Origin: Cololabis saira
Lineage: Eukaryota > Chordata > Actinopteri > Beloniformes > Belonidae
Length of the DNA: 64,000 bases
Assembly (NCBI RefSeq): GCF_033807715.1
Contig: NC_084589.1
Coordinates: 55,630,066 to 55,694,065 of the forward strand
Direction: 5' to 3'
The notes beneath the pieces are model-generated. The model did not search any database. It was not told the origin of the DNA and saw only the letters and a list, made by a program, of their open reading frames with translations. Of this stretch, positions 18,542 through 29,968 are shown piece by piece. Position numbers and translations under genes: made by a program. Each line of letters begins with the position of its first letter. The first letter of the stretch is position 1.

Positions 18542-20288
18542 GAAAGATAAATATATCAAAATCTACATTACTTTGACAAAACAGAAAAATACAACCTCAT
18601 CTCACAAAAATCCGTAAAATGCCCACGACCTCTCACCACTATTTTCCGTGGTACCAACACGGAAAGTGGTATAATTACGTGTGAGCACCACGGATATTGT
18701 ACCATGCAAAGTCAATGGGATCCGTGGTCGTGATATATACACGGATTATGACATTATTATTATTTATATATTATTCTTTGTCATAGTGGCTAAATTATGC
18801 GTTTCTGTCACGCAAGGTACTGTTTGTTACTGTCAGTTTGTAAAAACATGTTTTTAACGCTGTTTTAGCAGTGTTTTATTGAGGTTTTAATGGGAGCACC
18901 ACGGATATAGTACTATGCAAAGTCAATGGGATCCGTGGTCGTGATATATACACGGATTATGACATTATTATGCTATTGCATAGCTTTGGCCTCCGGCCAG
19001 AGGCACTATTGTTATTCTGCGGGTTTATTATTCCTCATCTTCCGGACAGATTTCGGTTCGCTACTCCTCCTACAGCTTTGAGAAAACGCGAAAAGTAAAA
19101 ATGTAGAAACGTGCGCCTTAATCGGGAATCGTGTGCTATGACTTTTATAAGCAATTGGCGTGCACGTTTTTGCGCAACGTGCACAAACGTGTGCGCTAAA
19201 ACCCATCCGGAATGCATTGGGAGAACTTTGGGGCCTCACCACCCGCACACTGTTACTCGAAAAATTCTGAACCATATTAGAAAGTTGTAGGCCCTGAATT
19301 TAACTACAGTCCTGTGGATTTTCAGAGCGATGGCACAAATAGTTTTTGCACGAAGTGCAAAAACATTTCCAAATTTCCAAACAAATGGGGAGATCATTTT
19401 CCCATGTATTCCTATGGCGCCATTCAAAGCGGATGGGAGAAAAAAGACGAAATTCACCTTTTTTCTGAGTCAAGTATCTTTCTCATAGTTGCACGTAGAA
19501 ATGTCATTCAAACTTCAAAACGGAGGAAAACTTCTCTTCTCTCTCTGAACCTGGAACTGTTTTTTCCTAAAATGTACACTTTTCAAGATATGAGCGCTTA
19601 AGCGAGGACTGGAAATCACTTTTTTGTCAAATCTAGAGGCAGGTTGTAATTGATTAGAGTGAGGAAACATTCAAAAAATGAACATAATTTTTATTTGTAA
19701 CTCGAGCTCAAGGCCAAACCGTAAAAGCTAGAAAGATAATTTTTGGTCAGAATGTAGACATAGATGTTGAGATTCAAATAATGTGACTTTGACAGGCGTG
19801 GTGTGCACAAAATTTGAACAGGGGGGGCAACAGACACGCCAATTCCTGCCACGGTCTCCATTGACTGCAATGTAAAAAAAAGTTTTCTTCAAAAAAATAT
19901 CATTTTTGTTTTCGAACTGCCGTTACTAACACATTTTAAGGAATATCTGAATGAAAATAAGATTTACAGAATCTGCTAGGTTCTCTGTTTCTCAAAATGT
20001 TTTCGTTTTTCTGCTAAGAGCTACGGTTTGATCACAAGGTGGAGTTATTTGAGGCTTGTCAAAAGGCAAAAATCCTGGGTTTTCTCACAGTCAGTCCGGA
20101 ACCTTCCTCATTTCGAGGTTGTTGTTGCCCGGCAACCAGAGCTCAGCTGTACTGATTAGGCTGACCCAGAACTGGTCACATGACCCAGTCAGTACAGAAT
20201 TCATATAGTATAACCTGAAAAATGGAGAAATCTGAACCCTGACCTTTTGACCTTAGATGATCCCCAGTCCTGCTGGGAACAGGTTCAT

Positions 20289-21071
<783 letters not shown>

Positions 21072-22071
21072 TATGTTATAGTCCAATATCTCTCGAATGG
21101 TTTGACATACAGAGTCATGGGTGATGTCATATGACTCAGTATCGAGTCCTTGACCCTCATTGGTGCAATTTAGCCCCGCCCCTTCTTCTGATTGGCCGAT
21201 ACATATAGTCCAATATCTTTTGAATGGTTTGACATACAGAGTCATGGCTGGTGTCATAGGACTCAGTATCGAATCCTTGACATTCATTGGTGCAAATTAG
21301 CCCCGCCCCTTCTTCTGATTGGCCGATATGTTATAGTCCAATAACTTTTGAATGGTTTGACATAGTGAGTCATGGGTGGTGTCATTGGACTCGGTATTGA
21401 GTCCTTCACCTTTATTGCTTGTAAAATGTACAGAAATGTGCAGCAGCCCGCTGTGGCACTCTCGAAATTTCTGCGAGGAAATTGTCTAGTTATTTATATA
21501 TTATTCTTTGTTATAGTGGCTAAATTATGCGTTTTTGTCTCGCAAGGTACTGTTTTTTACTGTCAGTTTGTAAAAACATGTTTTTAACGCTGTTTTAGCA
21601 GTGTTTTATTGAGGTTTTAATGGGAGCACCACAGATATAGTACTATGCAAAGTCAATGGGATCCGTCACCCGATTTGACTGCTGTTAACATTGAATGAAG
21701 GACAAAACGATATCAATCATCCCATAGATATGGGCCAGTAGGGCCCTACTCTACCTACTAGTAGGCGCAGGAGGCTGTTATCGCCCCTTTCTATGGCTAA
21801 CCCCATGTTATTAATGCTTGCTATGGAGCTCACACCTCATTATTGCCCCTTTCTATGGCTAACCCCATGTTATTAATGCTCAGTCGGCACAGAAGTTTTG
21901 TTATGAAGCTCATACCTCACCTCCCTTTTTTATGTATTTAGCTAGAATTTTAAAACTTGAACAATAGAATTCAACGTAAAATGCCGGATCTTGTCCATTA
22001 AAAACAATACTTTTTGGAACATAGTGTAACGACCACAGATAAGATAAGGGCTTGCCCGCCTGGGCAACACA

Positions 22072-22135
22072 TCAGCATTTGGCCGACTGGTTAGTGCAGT
22101 TGACTGTGGTCTGGGAGACTGTGGTTCGAGAAATG
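22072..22135 (+). repeat. tRNA-like remnant in the palindrome left arm
   Basis: GGCCGACTGGTTAGTGCAG resembles the start of a class II tRNA (box A region) and GTGGTTCGAGA resembles box B. The ends AGCATTT and AAATGCT could pair as an acceptor stem. The T-stem does not pair well and the anticodon arm is unclear, so it is a pseudogene or SINE head rather than a working tRNA. The mirrored copy lies at about 24387-24450. Confidence 0.3.
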
Positions 22136-23026
22136 CTCTGGGCACGACTTGTTCGCCACGGTATTTTCCTCATTGTGTTATGGTTTTCTATTAATATCTT
22201 TAAAATTTATAAACACAAAAACACAAAAGTGTCCTTGATAATTCAATAATACAATAGGTTCATGTTAAGGACATCCGTTTTAATTAGTTCTCCTTCGATT
22301 ATGACATGTTTTTAATGCTCAGTAGGCACAGGAGGTTTGTTATGTATTGTTATGAGGCCTATTTCGTGTCTATTTTTGCACAGTTCACTAAGGAGGCTGA
22401 AATTCTAGACTCTGTATCAGGAGGGGACTTTCATCCACTGTGCGGAGTTTTAGATCTGTGTGACCTTCGGAAGTGTCAAAGGTCACCGTGTCTGTTGCTT
22501 TTCAGCCTGCAAAGACTATTTCGTGTCTTTTTTTGCATAGTTCACTAACGCTTTGAGCTAAGAGGCTGAAATTCTAGACTCTGTATGAGGAGGTGACTCT
22601 CATCCACTGTGCCAAGGTCCAGACCCGTGCGACCTTCGGAAGTGCCAAAGGTCACCATGTGTGGTGCCTTTTTCGGGCCTTTTTTGTGTTTTTTGAACAA
22701 TTCACTAACGCTTTGAGCTGGGAGGCTGATTTTTGACTATGTTGCAATGCAGAAGGCCCTTTGCTAGGATCTTTTGGTCCCGTGGCTGTATGACCTCCAC
22801 AGATTTAGTTGGCGTTGCAGAGGGTTCACAGAGTTGAGACTTGGCAAGCCCAATCTAGGCCCCATATGGAGGCCACAGGTCAAGTTTTACTTGGTTTGGT
22901 CAAATTTTGTGGCAACGGTGTCCGTTCTCATGTTGGAAAAGGTGACGTTTCAAAGCCCCGCCCACAGGTCCGATCTGCACCAAACTAACGTCTGTCTGAT
23001 GCCCCCAAACAACATATAAAAATTTC

Positions 23027-23176
23027 AGACTCCTAGCTAAAAGCATTAGTGAACTGTGCAAAAAAGACACAAAATAGGCCCTGTTCCATTAGTCAGGAGG
23101 CTCTCAGAGCTAGAGGTTTCTACACCCTCCTAACCAGCCAGAACGTTTTGGAGGAAACACTGTTGCAGGAGTCATA
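23027..23176. other. Central spacer of the palindrome
   Basis: About 150 bases lying between the two arms. The inner arm ends are AACATATAAAAATTTC (left) and its diverged complement starting GAAATTTG (right). No feature recognised in it. Confidence 0.7.
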
Positions 23177-25414
23177 GAAATTTGAATTTTGTATATGTTG
23201 TTTGGGGGGCATCCCCTGATCAGACAGACGTTAGTTTGGTGCAGATCGGACCTGTACTTTTCGATGGGCGGGGCTTTGAAACGTCACCTTTTCCAACATT
23301 CGAACGGACACCGTTGCCACAATATTTGACCAAACCAAGTAAAACTTGACCTGTGGCCTCCATATGGGGCCTAGATTGGGCTTGCCAAGTCTGAACTCTG
23401 GCCTTCGGCAGGAGGGTCCCCCCTTATGAGCCTGGTCCTGCTCAAGGTTTCTTCCCTCCTAAAGAGGAGTTTTTCCTTGCCACTGTTTGGCTTAAGGTTT
23501 TTCTCCCACTATGGGAGTTTTTACCTGCCATTGTTTATGTAATAATTGCTCGGGGGTTTATGTTTATATTTATGTTTATGTTCATGTTCTGGTTCTCTGG
23601 AAAGCGTCTAGAGACAACATCTGTTGTATTAGACGCTATATAAATAAAATTGAATTGAATTGAATTGAATTGAATTGAACTCTGTGAACCCTCTGCAATG
23701 CCAACTAGCTCTGTGGAATTCGTACATCCACGGGACCAAAGGATCCTAGCAAAGGGCCTTCTGCATTGCAACATAGTCAAAAATCAGCCTCCCAGCTCAA
23801 AGCGTTAGTGAATTATTCAAAAAACACACAAAAAAGGCCTGAAAAAGGCACCACACACGGTGACCTTTGCATTGCCGAAGGTCGCATGGGTCTGGACCTC
23901 GGCACAGTGGATGAGAGTCACCTCCTGATACAGAGTCTAGAATTTCAGCCTCTTAGCTCAAAGCGTTAGTGAACTATGCAAAAAAAGACACAAAATAGTC
24001 TTCGCAGCCCAGAAAAGCAACAGACGCGGTGACCTTTGACACTTCCGAAGGTCACACAGATCTGAAACTCCGCACAGTGGATGAAAGTCCCCTCCTGATA
24101 CAGAGTCTAGAATTTCAGCCTCCTAGCTCAAAGCGTTAGTGAACTGTGCAAAAATAGACACGAAATAGGCCTCATAACAATACATAACAAACCTCCTGTG
24201 CCTACTGAGCATTAATAACATGTCATAATCGAAGGAGAACTAATTAAAACGGATGTCCTTAACATGAACCTATTGTATTATTGAATTATCAAGGACACTT
24301 TTGTGTTTTTGTGTTTAGAAATTTTAAAGATATTAAAAGAAAACCATAACACAATGAGGAAAATACCGTGGCGAACAAGTCGTGCCCAGAGCGTGTCTCG
24401 AACCACAGTTTCGCAGACCACAGTCAACTGCAATAACCAGTCGGCCAAATCCTGATGTGTTGCCCAGGCGGGCAAGGCCTTATCTTATCTGTGGTCGTTA
24501 CACTATGTTCCAAAAAGTATTGTTTTTAATGGACAAGATCCGGCATTTTACGTTGAATTCTATTGTTCAGGTTTTAAAATTCTAGCTAAATACATAAAAA
24601 AGGGAGGTGAGGTATGAGCTTCATAACAAACTTCTGTGCCGACTGAGCATTAATAACATGGGGTTAGCCATAGAAAGGGGCGATAATGAGGTGTGAGCTC
24701 CATAGCAAGCATTAATAACATGGGGTTAGCCATAGAAAGGGGTGATAACAGCCTCCTGCGCCTACTAGTAGGTAGAGTAGGGCCCTACTGGCCCATATCT
24801 ATGGGATGATTGTTATCGTTTTGTCCTTCATTCAATGGTATGACAGCAGTCAAATCGGGTGACGGATCCCATTGACTTCGCATAGTATTATATCTGTGGT
24901 GCTCCCATTAAAACCTCAATAAAACACTGCTAAAACAGCGTTAAAAACATGCTTATACAAACTGACAGTAACAAACAGTACCTTCGCGACAAAAACTCAT
25001 AATTTAGCCACCATAACAAAGAATAATATGTAAATAATAATAATGTCATAATCCGTGTATATATCACGACCACGGATCCCATTGACTTTGCATAGTACTA
25101 TATCCGTGGTGCTCCCATTAAAACCTCAATAAAACACTGCTAAAACAGCGTTAAAAACATGTTTTTACAAACTGACAGTAAAAAACAGTACCTTGCGACA
25201 AAAACACATAATTTAGCCACTATAACAAAGAATAATATATAAATAATAATAATGTCATAATCCGTGTATATATCACGACCACGGATCCCATTGACTTTGC
25301 ATGGTAGAATATCCGTGGTGCTCACACGTAATTATACCACTTTTCGTGTTGGTACCACGGATGATAGTGGTGAGACGTCGTGGGCATTTCACGGATTTTT
25401 GTGAGATCAGGTTG
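23177..25414. repeat. Right arm of the large palindrome
   Basis: Reverse complement of 18592-23026, with scattered substitutions. Excluding the LINE tail and its duplication (284 bases) it measures about 1954 bp, closely matching the left arm. It contains the inverted tRNA-like remnant at about 24387-24450 and two tandem copies of the roughly 210-bp outer unit. The outer part (25150-25414) also belongs to the inverted duplication shared with 43.6-44.2 kb. Confidence 0.9.
23401..23675 (+). mobile_element. L2/Maui-type LINE 3' tail inserted in the right palindrome arm
   Basis: A 5'-truncated LINE tail with the CTAGAGACAACATCTGTTG and GACGCTATATAAATAAAATT signatures, ending in ATTGA repeats. 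TGAACTCTG is present at both junctions (23392-23400 and 23676-23684), a 9-bp target duplication. The left arm at about 22832 has the uninterrupted target. A sister copy of the tail is at 52491-52646. Confidence 0.85.
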
Positions 25415-25792
25415 GAAAAATATTCTATCAATATTTATTTTTGTATCAATATTTAGCGTGTTAGTGGCTGAATGATGGAAAATAATCTAATTACGTTTTT
25501 TTTCCCAATATTGCGATTTAATATGCAAATATTTTTCCTTCAATAAAATGTAATGGATGATTTTATTACTCAAACAATATTATATACATTTAGTGTAAAA
25601 TGTTCTTACAAAGACCAGGCATCTTTGTTTTAAGTCTTGCATATTTTAATTTATCCAGTAAATACAATATACAGAGTAATGATAACAATAGAACTAATGC
25701 TTTGTTTTTTTAGAAAGTTTTAACCAGATTACTTCAACACCACTAACCAACATTTCTACTACCTCAGACATACAATTTAAACTGACAAAACA
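25150..25792. repeat. Inverted duplicate of 43578-44216 (left member)
   Basis: The sequence runs without interruption from the palindrome arm into about 380 bases of AT-rich DNA, and the whole stretch is found inverted at 43578-44216. The match covers both repeat and flank, so it is a segmental inverted duplication or a larger repeat unit, not simply two transposon copies. Confidence 0.8.
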
Positions 25793-25936
25793 ATGAAGGT
25801 AATACGAATTTGAAAGAGTAAATTTGGTTCATATTTTTTTCACATCATCATCATCTTCTCCTGCTTTATCCGTTACCGGGTCGCGGGGGCAGCAGCCTCA
25901 GCAGGGATACCCAGACTTCCTTCACCCCAGACACTC

Positions 25937-26023
25937 TTCCTCCATCTCTTCCTCCAGCTCTTCCTCCAGCTCTTCCTCCAGCTCTTCCTCCATCTCTTCC
26001 TCCATCTCTTCCTCCAGCTCCTC
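25937..26023. repeat. 12-bp minisatellite in the Rex3 remnant
   Basis: Repeats of CTCTTCCTCCAG / CTCTTCCTCCAT, giving a Glu/Leu/Met-rich stretch on the minus strand. Confidence 0.9.
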
Positions 26024-26118
26024 CGAGGGGAGTCCGAGGCGTTCCAAGGCCAGCCGAGAGACATAGTCTCTCCAGCGTGTCCTGGGTCTTCCCCGGGGTC
26101 TCCTCCCAGAGGGACATG

Positions 26119-26246
26119 CCTGGAACACCTCCCTAGGGAGGAGGGACATGCCTGGAACACCTCCCTAGGGAGGAGGGACATGCCTGGAACACCTCCCTAG
26201 GGAGGAGGGACATGCCTGGAACACCTCCCTAGGGAGGATCCAGGAG
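26119..26246. repeat. 32-bp tandem repeat, four copies
   Basis: CCTGGAACACCTCCCTAGGG starts at 26119, 26151, 26183 and 26215, a regular 32-base period inside the Rex3 remnant. Confidence 0.92.
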
Positions 26247-26342
26247 GATCCGGTACAGATGCCCAAGCCACCTCAGCTGACTCCTCTCAATGTGAAGGAG
26301 CAGCGGCTCCGAGCTCCTCCCGGGTGACCGAACTCCTCACCC

Positions 26343-26417
26343 TATCTCTAAGGGAGGAAACTCATCTCTAAGGGAGGAAACTCATCTCTAAGGGAGGAAA
26401 CTCATCTCTAAGGGAGC
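26343..26417. repeat. 20-bp tandem repeat
   Basis: CTCATCTCTAAGGGAGGAAA repeated about four times inside the Rex3 remnant. Confidence 0.92.
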
Positions 26418-27251
26418 GTCCAGCCGCCCTGCGGAGGAAACTCATCTCGGCCGCTTGTATCCGTGATCTTGTCCTTTCGGTCACTACCCAAAGTACATGA
26501 CCATAGGTGAGGGTAGGGGCGTAGATTGACCGGTAAATCGAGAGCTTCGCCTTTCGACTCAGCTCCTTCTTCACCACGACGGTCCAGTGCATCGACCGCA
26601 TTACTGCGGACGCTGCACCGATCCGTCTGTCAATCTCCCGCTCCATCGTTCCCTCACTCGTGAACAAGACCTTGAGATACTTGAACTCCTCCACCTGAGG
26701 CAGGACTTCTCCACCCACCCGGAGAAGGCATGCCACCCTTTCCCGGTGGAGAACCATGGCCTCGGTCTTGGAGGTGCTGATTCTCATCCGTGCCACGTCG
26801 CACTCGGCCTCAAACCGCCCCAGCACATGCTGAAGGTCCCGGTCTGATGAAGCTAACAGGACAACATCATCTGCAAAAAGCAGAGATGAAATCCTGAGGT
26901 TCCCAAACCGGATCCCCTCCGGCCCCTGGCTGCGCCTAGAAATCCTGTCCATAAAAATTATGAACAGGACCGGTGACAAAGGGCAGCCCTGCCGGTATTT
27001 TTTTAGTTGTTCTTTTTAAATCAGATTTGACAAAATATTTAATATTGGGACCAATGAAAACAGTGAAATTAAACTATTTAAAATGTTAACAATTTGAATA
27101 ATACAAAAAATCCCAGCGTTAATTTCATCCTAGATGGAGCAGTTTAACTATTGTGGCTTCTGAAGTGCTTCTGGTTTAAGGCTTCGTTCCTCTAAAATAA
27201 AGTAGAACAGTTCTTTGGTCTTGCTGAGATTCAGAAACTAACCTCAGCATA

Positions 27252-29015
27252 ATTATGGGCATGCCAAGTAATGGCATGACCATATTGCAATCGTCCAGAA
27301 TGGCCCAAAGGGCAATGTTGCTAGCATTTTGCTAACAAGCTAAAGTCACAAAAGTCCCACGTCACACCAGTGGGTGTACAGCATGACCCCGCTCTGATGT
27401 GGGAAAAAAAATCCCCAAAACATAAAACACGCCCGAAAAAATGAGGAAAAACATGAAAATGAAGGCGATATAATGGTATACAGAAAAGGTTTCCCTTTTC
27501 TTCCTTATTACAGTTTTTCACAGTTGCTAATACCCAAAAATAAAAAATTTGGCACAATTTGCACAACCTTCACTTCATGTACCAATTGCTCGACCCAAGT
27601 TGGCACTACTTCACACTCCCTTAACTGCATTAGAGTCTGACTTTCCTTCTTTACACTCTGATGTCAATTACAAATCCCCTTGCATCAACCTATAACACAC
27701 AAATATTCAAAACACTACACACAGTGTTCAGTCGTTGAACACACTTCTCAAATAAAATCTCAAAGCATCAAACTACAACACACAAATATTGAAATCTCTA
27801 AACTTTCAGGTCTGTTGAGCAATTTTCAATCAGGACTGCAGTATAAAATGTATGACACCGCAATGGAGGGGAATGAGTACATTTTCATTGATGAGGTTGG
27901 GTTCAACCTCGTGAAGAAGAGGCGCCGGGGCAGAAGTGTCATTGGCCAGCGGGCCATTGTTGAGGTCCCCGGCCAGCGTGGTGGCAACTTCACGATGTGT
28001 GCGGCCATGAATCATCATGGCATCCTCCACCATCATGCCCACCTAGGGGCCTATAATACTGCCCGTCTCCTTGCCTTCCTGGACGGCCTGCATGACCTGC
28101 TAATACCACGTGGTCGGATGGATGTCCCACATCGGATCCATTATATCGTCATCTGGGACAATGTCAGTTTCCATAGGGCTGCTCTAGTGCGTGGGTGGTT
28201 CCAGGACCACCCACACTTTTCCACTCTATTTCTTCCACCTTACTCTCCCTTCCTTAATCCAATAGAGGAATTCTTTTCAGCATGGAGGTGGAAGGTGTAT
28301 GAACGGAACCCACAGGGCCGGGTCCCACTGCTCCAGGCCATGGAGGAGGCTTGTGGCGACGTAAGTGTGGAGGCCTGCTTATTGCTTGGCCGAACTTTAT
28401 CGTAGAGACATCGTTCAAACTTTCAATCACTCGGCCCGATCGGCACTAACGGACTCTCGAACATCATTATGTTATTTATAACAATTTTTGCGATATTGAT
28501 CTTTCTTTTTTTTTTTATTTCCGTTTGACTTTGGACGCTTGTTGCTAGGCAACAGCTTATCGTAGAGACATCACACAAATGTTCCCCGACTCGACACGCT
28601 GTGGTCTTCAACATATTCAAATTTCATGAAGCTGTGATTTAAGGAAATCTTATGTCAAAATCCATGCCAAATGGCCCCATTCATTTGGATGGGGTTTTTT
28701 ACCACGGTGAAAAAAAACCCCTTTCCGTTAACGTAGCCTGAACCAGAACGTCTACCCATGCATGGCATACATCGTTAGATGGGTCTCCATCGTGCCTCGA
28801 AGGGCATTACTTGCCTCAGTCAAAGACGCCAAAAAGCGCGCCCCATTAATAACTATGGGGAGCAGAGGAATGAATGCAATACAACCGTAAACACCTCAAA
28901 CTGACATAAAACCACCCCGAACACAAACACTACAGCCCCAAACCAAAGCAGAGAGAGGGGACGAATGGGCAGTAGGGCATGCCCATATCAAAATTTCCTG
29001 ACATTTTCTAGTGTG
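27252..29015. mobile_element. Non-autonomous element with CATGCCAAGTAATGGCATG hairpin end, carrying a transposase relic
   Basis: The left end, read in reverse, has a GCCATTACTTGGC hairpin followed by CATGCCCATAA; the right end is CATATCAAAATTTCC... reaching CTAG at about 29011. The same element lies inverted at 30829-31917, where it is shorter because it lacks the transposase segment. The hairpin-plus-CTAG layout is Helitron-like. An IS630/Tc1-like fragment replaces part of the interior at about 27505-28377. Confidence 0.55.
27820..28405 (+). pseudogene. IS630/Tc1-mariner transposase catalytic domain, 5'-truncated
   Basis: From about residue 48 of the open frame that begins at 27680 the protein shows the DDE triad of this superfamily: EYIFIDEVGFN, YIVIWDNVSFHRA and LPPYSPFLNPIEEFF. 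Counting from the second Asp to the first Glu gives 35 intervening residues (DD35E). The RRRGRSVIGQRA and GQRGGN motifs between the first two Asp fit the fold. The N-terminal helix-turn-helix half is absent and the frame merges into unrelated sequence; the 3' end changes to the host repeat at about 28377. It is therefore an inactive fragment. A family name beyond IS630/Tc1-like is not justified here. Confidence 0.8.
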
Positions 29016-29099
29016 TTTTACTCTTGTTATGATTCAAAAACTAACTTCAACGTCAGCAGGGATCGCTCCTGCACCACTTCAGTGTAGGACAGTAATGGC

Positions 29100-29822
29100 T
29101 AGGCGTGTCCCGATCAGGTTTATTTGGCCGATTCAGAGTCATTTGATTTGATGAGTCCAAATCGGAATGAACAAATGCAAAATAAACAGATCCAGGTTGT
29201 CACCTTATTTTATCATTTTGCACTTAAACAGTGCAGTTCTGTTTGAGGTAACTTGAACAATCACATAATAATAGTGCAACTATTAAGTAGTAAAAATAGT
29301 GCAAAATTCAACATACATTTTAATTAAATAAAACCAGCAGCTCAACTGAAAATACCCAGCAAGTATTTAAACAAATAAGTAAATAAAAGAGCAACAGTGT
29401 CATAAGGTCAGACAGTAATGTGCTTTTTAGATTGAACTCTTACTTCTGACTGTCCTTTTCTGGCTAAAAGAATAAAATGTTTGTGTTTGAAGTGTCCTAC
29501 AATCTTCCTCACGGTAGCCAGGGTGTCTATCACGCTGCGTTGAGAAAGAAAGCCCTCGTGCACGCAAAGTTGGCAAAAATGCGCGACACAGTCAGTGGCG
29601 TTTTTCTGAACGCTCTGCTAGGAAGACGACACAACCGGCAGCTTAGTTCGGTTAGCAGCGTTGTTGCATAAAATGACGTGGACCTGTTGCCTGTTGATAC
29701 ACCAGTTGTTTAGTATTGTTTCTATAGTCTGATCAAAGGGTTAGGGTTAGGGTTTCGATCAAGTCTGAAACATCGTGATCAGGCCTGATTTCCTATCATG
29801 TGATCAGATCGGGACATCCCTA
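29100..29822. mobile_element. hAT element, 723 bp, diverged target duplication
   Basis: The ends are TAGGCGTGTCCCGATC at 29100 and GATCGGGACATCCCTA at 29822. The flanking octamers GTAATGGC and GTTATGGA agree in six of eight positions, consistent with an old insertion. A short telomere-like GGGTTAGGGTTAGGGTTT run is present at about 29739. A related end fragment is at 42905-42985. Confidence 0.75.
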
Positions 29823-29968
29823 GTTATGGAGCTTGTCCACAACTCTGCTCTACTCTTCTCTACCAGGCTCTGCTGCTGTGACATACTTGAGTGTCTGACA
29901 CAAACGAAGAAGGAACAAGATTGTATATGTGGTGCTTGGTTTATGGCTTGTGTTTAATATCAAGTTAA

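Larger units (their letters stand above)
25843..26995 (-). pseudogene. Rex3-type (RTE clade) LINE remnant: reverse transcriptase 3' half
   Basis: Minus-strand frames match the Rex3 pattern: MSPVLFIIFMDRISRR, then SSLLFADDVVLLAS (the FADD catalytic motif), ISTSKTEAMVL, LPQVEEFKYLKVLFTSEG and the KLSIYRSIYAPTLTYGH region, then FQACPSGRRPRGRPRTRW and a GATGATGATG tail near 25843. The 5' part is missing beyond 26995. The coding sequence is broken by three local tandem expansions: a 12-bp unit (25937-26023), a 32-bp unit in four copies (26119-26240) and a 20-bp unit (26343-26417). The 32- and 20-bp units shift frame, so the element is dead. Confidence 0.9.

Noticed and set aside
22072..22135. Functional tRNA gene
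   Set aside because: The T-stem does not pair, the anticodon arm is unclear and the mirrored copy has diverged at the acceptor; it is at best a SINE or tRNA relic.
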